From the NCBI GenBank assembly GCA_965153355.1, contig OZ231126.1, positions 105,214,001 to 105,278,000 on the forward strand: a stretch of DNA of 64,000 bases, read 5' to 3'. Within the stretch, counting starts at the first letter, position 1. Every line of letters starts with the position of its first letter. The stretch comes from Flaccisagitta enflata. Taxonomy: Eukaryota > Chaetognatha > Sagittoidea > Aphragmophora. Below, piece after piece: positions 22,141 through 32,609 of the stretch. The notes below the pieces were generated by a model. The model had not been told where the DNA came from. It searched no databases and worked only from the letters and a program-made list of their open reading frames with translations. The translations under genes and the position numbers were made by a program.

Positions 22141-22411
22141 TTCATCGTCCCTCTACCAGTGTTTTTATGCTTTCCCAAAAGACAATTATACTAAATGGAT
22201 TAGTTATGCGAGGCACAGACGCGAAACTTTTTCCTTATCAGCAAAGTCATAATTCTAGTTGTCACGAAAAAAAAAGGAAGAACAAACAAAAATCTAAGAA
22301 AAAAAATCAACAACAGAGTCAAACAAATATTTTCTTAAAACCTTCTGTTCTAAATTTGCTTTAAAGGAAAAATCTTTTTTTCTCCATCGTAACTTTTACC
22401 ACATCTCCAAA

Positions 22412-23955
22412 ATGAAATCATTGGTTATAATCGGACTGATTAACTTGATATCACTCGTCAAGGGTGTCAATGTTGACGAAGATTACATTTATGTTGACGA
22501 TGAGGTTTATTTCGCCAGCTTGGGCTGGGGCCAAGGTTTGTCCCAGGGTTTGGATGCTTTAAACAGCCCTCACACTTTACAACCGCTGCCTTCAACAGCG
22601 TTGCCCAAATCGACATTCTCTGTAAACCTGGCAAGCACGTCGAGACCCAAAAACTTTCGGTCAACCCCATCTGCTGACTTTTTTTCCACGTCTTTGCGTC
22701 AAATCTTGCCCACTATGCCAAGTTCGGGCCCTCTGGCGTTTACTCAGCCTCTCATCCGTTCAACTGTGGCTTCTTTTTCTTCTTCTTCTTCTTCTTCTTC
22801 TTCTTCTTCTTCTTCTTCTTCTTCTTCTTCTTCTTCTTCTTCTCCACAATCAACGAAGCTGGTCTCTCTTATCCATTCAACTGCGGCATCTTCTTCTTCT
22901 TCTTCTTCTTCTTCTTCTTCTTCTTCTTCTTCTTCTTCTTCTTCATCTTCTTCTTCTTCTTCTTCTTCTTCTTCTTCTTTTCCGCAATCAACAAAGCTGG
23001 TTTCTCTCATCCCTTCAACTGCGGCATCTTCTTCTTCTTCTTCTTCTTCTTCTTCTTCTTCTTCTTCTTCTTCTTCTTCTTCTTCTTCTTCTTCTTCATC
23101 GCGATCAACAAAGCTGGTTTCTCTTTTTCCCGCCTCAATTCGCCAAACAAAGAAATTCGTGACGCAATCTAAACTTTCAACAAGTCTACTTCATTTGGTG
23201 ACCAAATCTGCGTCAACTGTGAAACATCAACCAATCAAACCGACCAACCAACCAAAGCGTTTCGAAACCAGTGACGCTGCAATCGGATTATTTTTATTAG
23301 CGGCAACACTTTGTTTTGCGTTTCTCGCGATTTCAACCCTTGCACTGTATCGAATCTTAACCCAGCGTCGTATTGTTCCCGGACTTGACAATGGAATTCG
23401 ATTAAATCCTTTAACGACGCCCGCATCCAACAATCCGGCAATAGAGCAATCCGATGCTCAAAGTGAACACGTCTCTGGAAGCTACCTTGAGCCAACAGAC
23501 CAACAAGAAGAGAATCTAGACTCGTGGGGCACGATCTGGAGTGAAACTTTGGTACAAATCATTCATTCATTCGTTCATTCAATCATTCATTCATTCATTC
23601 ATTCATTCATTCATTCATTCATTCATTTATTCATTCATTCATTCATTCATTCATTCATTTGTTCATTCATTCGTTCGTTCATTCATTCGTTCGTTCATTC
23701 ATTCATTCATCCATTCTTTTTTTCAACCTCAACATACTTTTATCTCGATGTTCCTTTATCTAAAAAGTTTTAGTTTTCACTTTTTACTCGATCGAAAAAT
23801 GAGTCATGCGTGAAAGTTACTTTCATTTCACACATTTTACCCAGGCTGAAAGCCAACCTCAACATGAATCTGACGATTATGCCTACCCCACGTTGGACAT
23901 TGATGACGGCACTGTGCCTATGGGTTCCCTGCGCAGTGGTCTTGGGACAGATTGA
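22412..23955 (+). CDS. Type I membrane glycoprotein with poly-Ser mucin ectodomain
   Basis: Exon 1 (22412-23551, phase 0) joins exon 2 (23845-23955), giving 416 residues. It starts with a signal peptide (MKSLVIIGLINLISLVKG). The ectodomain is dominated by three long Ser runs made of TTC/TCT repeats, separated by a repeated block STKLVSLI.STAAS. A transmembrane helix (AAIGLFLLAATLCFAFLAIS) and a cytoplasmic tail follow, with YLEPTDQQEENLD and, from exon 2, DDYAYPTLDIDD. The intron is mostly (ATTC)n. The last exon overlaps the first exon of the next gene in another frame. The family is unknown; the form suits an O-glycosylated virion or cell-surface protein. Confidence 0.75.
23556..23712. repeat. 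(ATTC)n microsatellite in intron
   Basis: ATTC units with occasional GTTC fill the intron. The frame stays open through it, which gives a false His/Ser/Phe-Ile tail. Confidence 0.95.
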
Positions 23956-24557
23956 TCCAGGGTAAATCTAACTTGATCCGTTTTTTATTAGTTGTAAACA
24001 CACGACTCTACACCTTGGTCTGTCGGTTTGTCCGTCTGTCTATCTGTCTGTCTGTCTGTCTGTCTCCATCTGTCCAATCCACCTGTCTGTCTGTCTGTCC
24101 ATCCATCGTCGGACTGTCCGTCAGTCTTATACGTTTATAGCTTTGGGCTCACTGCTCCTGCCCTCCTGCCTCAGCAACTTTCTACCAAACACGCAACTTA
24201 ACATGTATACGTCCCTGTTTTCTTTTTTAGTTGCTGCCCAACAACAACGTCTTTAAAAGTTTTAACGATTTTCTTCACGCACAATGTTTTTTTTTAAATT
24301 TACATTCTCTTTGTCTCCACAGCCATCACACTCTCCCGCCTTGGTGGGGATCAACGGTTCCTTTGCCGACTACAGCAAAGCCGGACGAGCCTTTGTGCGA
24401 TTATTCTGTTGCTGCCGTGTTTGCATTTCTTGGTGGAGGTGCAACTGTCGCTATCGCGTTAGCAGGTTTAAAACTTCTACAGAGATGGCGTCAACGACGA
24501 CAACTTCAGGACGAAGACGCAATCCCTTTTCGGCGTTTCTTCGACTCTATTGTCTAA
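23864..24557 (+). CDS. Small signal-peptide membrane protein overlapping the upstream gene
   Basis: Exon 1 (23864-23961) encodes a signal peptide (MTALCLWVPCAVVLG core) and ends phase 2 at a GTAAAT donor. Exon 2 (24323-24557) continues in phase. The total is 110 residues. A short Pro/Trp ectodomain leads to CDYSVAAVFAFLGGGATVA, then a transmembrane run and a basic tail (LLQRWRQRRQLQ) ending DSIV. Most of exon 1 overlaps the last coding exon of the preceding gene in a different frame, so one stretch of DNA encodes an acidic tail in one gene and a signal peptide in the other. The family is unknown. Confidence 0.65.
24025..24232 (+). repeat. (GTCT)n-core intronic repeat
   Basis: (TGTC)n spans 24025-24125 and is followed by a unique segment that is the inverted partner of 21262-21390. 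The whole lies in the intron of the small membrane-protein gene. Confidence 0.6.
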
Positions 24558-25135
24558 CTTTATCACGTTTCTATGCAAGCTAAACAACAAATATCCTCTA
24601 TCCTTTACCGCATTTTTTATGCACGCTCAAGAAAGCTAAAAAAGAACAACAAATATCCTCTGTCCTTTAACATCGTTTTTTGTTAATGGTTTCTCTTTTT
24701 GCTCAATGCCAATGTTTTGACTTTGGTAGCCACATATCTGGCCTTGGTTCAATCTATCATTTTTTATGCCACCTCATACTGCCTATCCGTTTTCTTGTTG
24801 CATGAATTAAGGTTTTTGTCTTCAAACCGTTTCTTCACAAATCTGATTTGCACGTCACAAGATAGCTATGGCTAGCTATATCATCTTTGATCTAGGTCAG
24901 TTACTCAGGGAAACCATAGAACAGAATCTTATGAAACGAAAAACAAAATCGCACTAACTGGCTGCCGTCTAAGCCCTGTCTAGACTTGCCAAAATATAAC
25001 TGAACAAAAGAACCGTTAGGAATTAAGTAGAATCCGTTACCGGCCGCCGTTAGTAAATGTTGCATTGTAAATGCCGCCGACGCGATTTGAGAACAAAAGA
25101 ATCGTTACTTGCCGGCCGCCTTAGTAACTGCCGCC
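24558..25135. other. No supported gene
   Basis: 3' flank of the small membrane-protein gene. A duplicated phrase (aacaacaaatatcctct..tcctttac) appears at 24585-24675. Nothing else was recognised. Confidence 0.5.
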
Positions 25136-26965
25136 GCCGCCGATCTGAGAAGGCCTCAAGGCTAGGATTTAGGCCTCGAGACTAGGATTTGTGCCTCAAG
25201 ACTAGGATTTGGGCCTCCAGGCTAGGATTAGGGCCTCCAGCCTCCAGACTAGGGTAAGGGCCTCAAGGGGGGGGGGACGGAGAAGGAGAAGAAGAAGGAG
25301 GAGAAGGAGAAAATTCCCCATATGTGTGAAAGCATAGGTCATCGACCCCTTCGGGGCCGCTGCCCAAAAGGACTTCATTCCCTTACTACTAAGCAAATAT
25401 TGGAAATCAAGAGCCGCTAACCCAGCAGGCCTCCAATGGGCAAGTTCAAGAATCTAATAGCTATGATGACAAGCTATGATGCAACAAGCCTCAGATTCAG
25501 ATGATGATGGTCCTCCAAGTTTAGTTGACACAGAATCTGAAAATGAAGAACCAGGTTGGGCAGCATTAGCCCCAAAAGCAAGTCAAGTACTTGCATCCGT
25601 CATTGAAGCAGCACCACCAGCAGATTCGGGTGACGCAGTAGTCACTCCTACGACAGCAACATTCACACCTTCAGCAGCATCCGGGCAAACAATCCAATGG
25701 CCGGTGGCTGAGGGTGAAGAAGACACAGGATCCCTGCTTGCTGTAGTGGACAGATTATTGTTAGCAACAGCTAAAGCACACATTAAAGCAATCGGTGATG
25801 AAATTCCACCAGATGATCATCCGTATTACGAGTCAGTAAGAGCTGATATGTCTAGAAAATGAAATAGGTGCAAATGGCGACATCAGAAATATAAAGTCGA
25901 AGAGTTCATGATTTGTGCAGATGAAATGATGCAAAAGTAGTGGACGCGCCACCACGCCATGAGCAATCCGGCAGCATTTTTCAATCAGCATTTCAAGAAA
26001 ACTCTCAAACTACTAATTCTAGTAAAGTGATCGCCGAAGATCATCAACCCAGCGCGGTAGCCGATGATCAGCTGGCTGCAAGGTAGTAATTTGAAACTGA
26101 AGGCCTTTGATTGAAAAAAATGCTGGATTATTCACTTATTGATCTACTTCTTTGTATCATTTCATCTGTAAATTCATGAATAACTTCTCCATGTTCCCAG
26201 ATAATCACTTTCCTGTATTCTTCATTTCTAGACATATCATGCTTACTTTGTACAGATGATGTCTGAGGAGTAATTTATATCTTATTCTGTGTGTGCTGTA
26301 TTGCTAATCTGGCAAGCAAAGTCTGTGCACCCTCAGCCTGGCCGTGTGATGAGTGTGGTGTGCTGTCAGCAGAGTGCTGCGTCACCCAGATGCTGTGTCT
26401 GCTAATGGCTGAATGCAAATGCTGACTTTGCTTTTGAAGCTAATGCTGCCCAACCCACCATTTTCATTCTATATCAACTAAACTGGAAGGACCCATCTGA
26501 GCTTGTTGCATCATAACTGTCATCATAGACTTCTTGAACTTACCCTTGGAAGGCCTGCAAGTGCTTGTATTCAATATTTAGCAATGTAAGGAATGAATCA
26601 CAGGCAGCGGCAGAAAGAGATCGATGATAGCTCTTGCATATGGGGAATTTTCTCCTTCTCCTCCTTTCTTCTGTACTCCTTCATCCCCATGAGCCCTTTA
26701 GTCTGGAGGCTGGAAGACCTCTAGCCTGGAGGTGGTCTTGAGCTCCTGAGTCTGGGGCTGAATCTAGCGCGGAGCCCCCAAATCTAGCCTCGGGCCCAGA
26801 TCATTCAATAGCCGAGTACAATCTTTTTCAGCCTGGAGGCGCCGAGTCCCAGCCTCAGCTCTGCCTCAGGCTCAGAGTCAGCCTCAGGCTAATCCAGCCT
26901 CAGGCTCAATCCCAGCCTCAAGGCTCAAATAGCTCGCCAAGGCAAGCCCAGCTCAGTCTCAGCCT
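25136..26965. repeat. Inverted-repeat-bounded element with GGCCTCNAG minisatellite ends
   Basis: The left end has 20-27 bp units of GGCCTCAAGACTAGGATTT (25145-25265), then ggagaaggagaaaattcccc. The right end has tatggggaattttctccttctcc (26638-26660) and CAGCCTCAGGCTC-type units to 26960. The inverted phrases suggest one mobile unit about 1.8 kb long. No transposase was found. Confidence 0.45.
25476..25862 (+). CDS. Hypothetical acidic protein inside the inverted-repeat element
   Basis: 128 residues, starting MMQQASDSDDDGPPSLVDTE, then Ala/Thr/Pro-rich and a helical end. It resembles the N-terminal part of some retrotransposon Gag proteins in composition only. Downstream sequence continues the flavour (caccacgccatgagcaatcc) but is broken by stops. 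Function is unknown. Confidence 0.3.
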   Translation: MMQQASDSDDDGPPSLVDTESENEEPGWAALAPKASQVLASVIEAAPPADSGDAVVTPTTATFTPSAASGQTIQWPVAEGEEDTGSLLAVVDRLLLATAKAHIKAIGDEIPPDDHPYYESVRADMSRK

Positions 26966-29405
26966 CAGATCTGTGCACTCGACCTGCCCAGCCTTGGTCA
27001 AATGCAGCCGTCCGCCCAGACAGCTCTTGCTCACCTACCTGTTCTCACATGGGAGGCAGCAGTGCTAAGCCATCAGGCACAGGCCTTTGTTGACAGCTCA
27101 CGGTATGGCTGCTGTGGGACAGAAACTCATGCAAAGTGAAGTGTTATGTTTCTTTCCCTGAAAAAAGAAGTATTTATTCTCAAATATAAATGAGATAGCC
27201 CTCAGTTCCCCTCTGTGAGAAAGAGTGACTGATGAAGCTATATTTGTATCGTTAGAAGAAGTGAGAACTCAGAATCTATCTTCTCTCTTTGGTTTCCCCT
27301 TTGTTTTATCAGGGATTGTCGTAATGACCTCACGCAACAGCTGTCTGCACCCGCCTGACGTGTGGCGTGCGCCGATATTTATTCGTTGAAGGCTGGATAA
27401 GCGACTGGTGTGAAAGTGGCTAAAACGGCGCGTGATCTCAGTAACCCCACGCGTAAGAAGAAAAATGATCAATTTATGTTTGTGGCGAAAAATTATATGG
27501 CACAAAATATTAAAATATGAACTCTAATGATTTAATTTAAATAACTGTGGCTGACATAACCCTGTCAAAATGACTGGGTGATAAGATAGTCTTTCAGACA
27601 GCATGTTCTGTTCCTGTTTCTGTTGTTGTTTGATATCTTGTTACTAAGGAGCTGTTTTCTGATACCAATTATAAATGTCCATTTGGCATTGTATAAAGTG
27701 CTGGCGTATTTAATGCTGCTATGAAGTCGGCTTGATAGCCGACCAGTGGCGATAAAGTCTGCGATCGCGGCGCGGTGAGGATAATGCGCAGCGTTATGCG
27801 ATGCGAAGATTTCTTTGCTGAACTGATCGTATTGAAGAGTCGCCGTTATTATCGTTGATCTCGTCGTCGTCATCGATAAAGTAGATCCCAATGCGCAATC
27901 ATCCCACAGTAACCAGACGACTGTAAATGTCAAATTGAAAAGTAGGGTGTGAAATTGTTTAAAAATGAAAGAAGGAAGAACAGAAAGACTGGATGCCAAC
28001 CTTTGGGACAGAGCCGTGAAGCAGAACACAAGGTGATGCACTGTGCCAATGAAAAATAGATGTATCAAGTACCAGATGGCTTACTGCCTGTGCACTATTC
28101 TTTTTTGTGCTGCTACCTTCATGAAGTGTGTTTGCATAAAGGCCAGAAATAATATGATGTTTCACCGACTGCTGAAGTGCTAGACACATTCAATTATGTA
28201 TATTTTAAATATAATGAATATTTTTATCTAAAGAAAGATTTAGTCATTAAATGAAAGTAGATTCTAATTCAGTTATTTTTCAAAACTAAAAAATAGTGCA
28301 ATATATAAATAGGAATATAATAAATTTTAGACAGAGAAGAAGAGAAGAAGAAGAAGAAGAGAAGAAGAGAAGAAAAGAATGAGAAATGGGGTAATAGAGG
28401 ACAAAAAAGAACCAACAGCGTGCAACACGGTTGAGCTGTGGGCTGGCAATGTTGGTTGCTGCTATAAATGTCATTCGCTAGAAAATTTCCAGAGAGTGAC
28501 AATATGCAAATCTTTGACTGACTTAAGTGGAGCAAGTCAATAGAGGATATTCCTCAACAGAAGCCAATGACCACGACCCCATGATGTTGTGGAGTTAATA
28601 ACTCAAGCAGTCGGTGGGATTGCAGGGTGCCTGCACATCTCATTGAATAAAGGTGTTGTGCTCATCATAAGCCTAGTTGAAATGTGAAATAAATCAGAGA
28701 GAAGAAGAGAGAAAGAGAGAAGGAAAGAAGAAGAAAGAGTTGCACACACACACACACATCCTCACACACACACACACACATGCAGTGGTCTTATGAGTCA
28801 TGACGATCAGCAGGAGTCAGGATTGACAGTAATCATCCCAATCAGCAGAGAGAGAGAGCCAGCAGGTGTAGTGCAGTCATCAGTCTGGACTGGAAAAGTG
28901 TTGCTTTGCTCTCAGCTGCTTCTTTTCACTGGTTTAAGTATTTTCTTTAACAGTACTATGTTTGATATTTGTTGTATAAAAATTTTATTGTCTGAGTTAA
29001 ATAATTTAACCACAACATCAATTTGAAGAAAAACAAGCCTTTTTCAGATATAGCTCTTAGTTTATCAAAATTGTTTTCTTGGATTTGCTCTTATTTCTCA
29101 TTGGATGCTTTGCTAAATGTCAATTCCAGCTCTCAGTTGAAGGTATGGTACAATGAATTTTAAAATCTTCAGAAATTGAACTGTTTTAGCATTTGTAAAC
29201 GATCAAAAATGATAGGAAAACTGTACTGATGAAAAGGATAAGTGAGCTAAAAGCCACAAATGTATTTTTAACTCAGAGTGATGTTAATGGTAAAAATATT
29301 TGACACAGATTAATAATTCCACGACACAAAAAAAACGTCAGGCATAGTGCTATATGAAGAATCAATTCAGAATCTAAGCATCTGAAAATGAAAGCAATAC
29401 TTTTT
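26966..29405. other. No supported gene
   Basis: AT-rich DNA with a GAA-rich stretch near 28330-28380, a GA-rich stretch near 28695-28740 and (CA)n near 28743-28780. Short frames here lack a start and splice context or any recognisable motif. Confidence 0.5.
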
Positions 29406-29409
29406 GCAA

Positions 29410-29952
29410 TCAGGTGATTGACCGATGGATAGTGGTGGTGTGAAGCGCGTGATGGGAAAACGATGGTGAAGAAGTGGTGGGTGCGGTGTATTCGGTTTTG
29501 TGCGCGTTTGACGAATGTCCGTTTTCTTCTGGTGCTAACGTAAGCAAATGCCACAGGCGATGAATCGTTACTAGCATGCGGCTGGCTCTGGAAACCGTGG
29601 TGAACAACCTCGCGCCTGATTCTTTTGTATGAATAGCGTGATCCAGCGATTGTTGCAGTGAGAAAGGAAGAGAAGGAGGGAGAGGAAGGAAAAGATGAAA
29701 GAGAAGAAGGTGTGTGGTGTTGATTTTCATACTCCAGTAGTCAGATTTGCATTTGCAGCCAGCCAGGTACTGGGGTAGACAAAAATATTGATGCGTGGAG
29801 CTGCTTTTTGTTGTTGTTGTTGTTGTTGTTGTTGTGGTTGTTGTTGTTGTTGTTGTTGTTGTTGTTGCTGCTGCTGCTGTAGACACTGCTGTAGAGGACG
29901 AGGATGAGGATGAGGATGAGGACGAGGATGAGGTTGTCAACGCCGAGGAGGA
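29410..29952 (-). pseudogene. Mucin-like gene, 3' part (split by transposon)
   Basis: On the - strand a Ser run, then a Thr run from (TTG)n, leads to STHQYFCLPQYLAGCKCKS and a poorly defined end near 29410. The matching 5' part with signal peptide lies at 33757-34443. The 29962-33754 transposon sits inside the Ser-coding GAT/GAG-type repeat. The order and strand of both parts agree with one interrupted gene. Confidence 0.45.
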
Positions 29953-30626
29953 TAATGATTAGGGGGGGTCATACAGGGTTGTTTTTGGAAATTCCTTATG
30001 AGACTCTGGAATCTGGGGGTTTATTGAATGTAGAAAAGGATAGAAAAAAAATTGGGTATCCATGTCTTAAGGAAAAATAATCCATTTTCGATCAAAAATG
30101 AGGTATCAGATAGGCGAAAATCGTGAAAATCGCGAAAATCGCGAAAATCTCCAAGATATAGGCCATTGGTAATAGCAACCAGGACACTAAAAAACATTTG
30201 TTTTTGGCTTAGATGATGTATTTTTGCCTTACTCTTACCTCACATGACAATAATTAGGCTTCCAATGCAAGCTTTTTTTCATTTTTAGGGCTTTATACAT
30301 GCTGCCATAAAGGCAAAAATTAGCGAAAAATCAAAAAAAATTGAGAAAATCTTTAAAAAAAGGAAAACATTGTACTGTCTAGTGTGTGTTAAAAAAATGT
30401 GCCTGTTTGTTTTAAAGATGCTTGTTTGATTTAGTATTTTCATTATTCTCATATTCTTTTCCCTTTTATGTTAAAAAAAAACACATTTTTTAACCATGAA
30501 ATATTTGCAATAAAGGCAGAAATAAGCAAAATCAACAAAAATTGCAAAACTCAGTGCTCAAGCTTCTTCCTCCAGGACTTGCAACCTGGCATGGGTGTTT
30601 TACTGAAGGTTTTTTTTTTTGGTTTT

Positions 30627-30659
<33 letters not shown>

Positions 30660-31077
30660 GTTAATCAATGTTTGCACCTACACAAGTATGGATAGGGCTT
30701 GACGGTCAAACTAAGAACTAGTTTGACGGAACGGCTGATTTTTAACCACTAAGGTAGGGAACATGAAAAGATATGCACTTTTCAGATAAAAACAATATGA
30801 AAAATAAAAAACAGTATAGAAAACAAAGTAAATGAGATAACTGAGCGGGAGCTGATTCAGCTCACCAAGACCTCAGTTATAACATAAACATAAAAGATAA
30901 AGAGGTCACAATGAAAAAAATGCATTGGACTCTTAAGATGAAAACATTTGAATGTCTTATGAAAGAAGCACAGTTGAAATTCATAACGCTATAATGTAGT
31001 AATCTTAAAATCTTGTTTCTTGAAAAAATTACAATGAAAAATCATTACATTCAAATGTTTTATCTTTTGAATTTGAT

Positions 31078-31992
31078 TCAATGCTCTTGTGAAGAGATCT
31101 CCAGGAAACCGGTTGGAATTTGCCCAGACCAGCATGAATCTTCCCACATACCCATGCCTAAAATTGTGTCACAGAAACGGTTACCAAAGAACTGATATCC
31201 AAGCTCAAGGAGTTGGATTGCAGAGTCTGTCTCCACCTTGACTGCATGACTTGCATTTGGCCGATAGTTGCTCTCTTTGGCACAAAAGTTAACCCCTCCC
31301 TTCCTCTGCTGCTGAGAGATAAACCCTGCCAACAAAATGTCTTTGACTGCACTAGTGTTGTGGACCAAAGGGCAAAGCTGTTGCAAAGATTCCTTCCCCA
31401 GCAAGTAATGCCCAGGGGGAGCAAGAACTCCGAAGCTGTGTCCCCCAAGTGCTGCCACTCTGATGGTAACCGAGGCATCTGGGTGGAAAAACTCAAGTGC
31501 TACAAATCGCACTTTCCTTTCTGTATCATACATGGGACTGGTGGCAAGCAGGATTTTCTCTCTGGAAAAACAAAGATCTCTCTCGAGGGCGGATATTGGC
31601 ACCGACCCATCTTGACATGAGTATTGTCCATGAGGCATATTGTGGCGAAGAAAATAACTCATTTTCTTGGAGATCCAAGTGCCCTCAGCAAATGGCAATT
31701 CAAGGAAAGGATTGATGCCAACATCTTTCACTTTCTTGAATGTCAGAGATTTTTCCAGCCAAATGCTCAAAGCTTTGACTGAACCTGCTTCAGCCCCAGA
31801 TTCTCGTAGCTCAGAATGTTCTTCTTGAAGTTTTTCTTGGTTTTTGATCAAAAGTTGCCCAAAATTTCTCATTTCAACTCTCTCCTTCTTCTGCCTGGAT
31901 CTCTTCCTTGCAGTTTTCCAGGGCACGCGAACAGGAGCTTCTGCCATAATCAAATCAAGAAAATGATCCTGAAGATATTTGAATGAGTACAA
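31078..31992 (-). CDS. Tpt1/KptA-like RNA 2'-phosphotransferase domain protein
   Basis: 304 residues, or 289 from the second Met, MAEAPVRVPWKTARKRSRQ. The N-terminal ~100 are basic and coiled-coil-like. Residues about 108-280 follow the KptA layout: MSYFLRHN with Arg116-His117, a DGSVPISAL winged-helix segment, KVRFVALEF, TIRVAALGGHSFGV with Arg178 and the GHS loop, VHNTSAVKDILLAGF in place of yHGT, QQQRKGG with Arg230, and GYQFFGNRFCDTILGMG near the end. Arg-His-Arg-Arg is the NAD-dependent catalytic set known from Tpt1, which removes the 2'-phosphate from spliced tRNA. Here the gene is cargo between transposon repeats and intact over its domain. Whether it acts on tRNA, RNA or protein cannot be told. 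Confidence 0.7.
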   Translation of the reverse strand: MYSFKYLQDHFLDLIMAEAPVRVPWKTARKRSRQKKERVEMRNFGQLLIKNQEKLQEEHSELRESGAEAGSVKALSIWLEKSLTFKKVKDVGINPFLELPFAEGTWISKKMSYFLRHNMPHGQYSCQDGSVPISALERDLCFSREKILLATSPMYDTERKVRFVALEFFHPDASVTIRVAALGGHSFGVLAPPGHYLLGKESLQQLCPLVHNTSAVKDILLAGFISQQQRKGGVNFCAKESNYRPNASHAVKVETDSAIQLLELGYQFFGNRFCDTILGMGMWEDSCWSGQIPTGFLEISSQEH

Positions 31993-32246
31993 GTTAACCT
32001 AGTTTTTCTTCAGTTAGTTCGTAAAATGCTTAAAAACTTAAGAGCTTAATTGTTTGAATATCAGTATATAGTAAAACCACTCCTAAACTTGAAGTCAATC
32101 CAGTTAACAGATTAAAACATTTATCTAGTGAGGATAATCTGATTATCTAGAATTTCTTAGCTTTAATCTGCAGATTTTCCTCTGAAAGATTGATGTGCCA
32201 TGGCACATTCTTCCTGAAAATTCTTTACCCAAAATAATCAAAGGAG

Positions 32247-32609
32247 ATGGCAAAATCTTTGAGATCCAATGAACACAAGGTCATTGGGTCTGCCTCCTCT
32301 TTTCCTGAGAATGTCCTCCCTACAAAGTCAGATGTTGTGAAGAGGACGCAATTGAGCAAAGATCACCTTGAGTTCCCGACAGGTAAGCAGAAAATTCCCC
32401 TTGAAGTACCAAATTACCCATGCCACACCCAGGCAGTGGAAAGGGCCATCAAGCTTGTCTCCGAGGCTTCTGCTGCAGTGGTTGGACAAGAAGCAAGAGA
32501 AGGTTTCATCTCTCAACAGATCAAAGAAAGGCAGGAGTTGAGCAAGTTTGAATCAAAGAAGGACTACTTTCCAAAGGTGGAAGCTGCTTGCCAACCAAAT
32601 GATGAATGA
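32247..32609 (+). pseudogene. C-terminal fragment of a transposon-associated protein
   Basis: 120 residues with VPNYPCHTQAVERAIKLVSE, then a segment with GFISQQIKERQELSKFESKKDYF and a stop. I recall this CHTQAVER-type ending from uncharacterised proteins repeated in invertebrate genomes, probably the tail of a transposase-like protein, but I cannot name the family with certainty. It starts 255 bases from, and diverges from, the KptA-like gene. The upstream body of the protein is missing. Confidence 0.45.
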
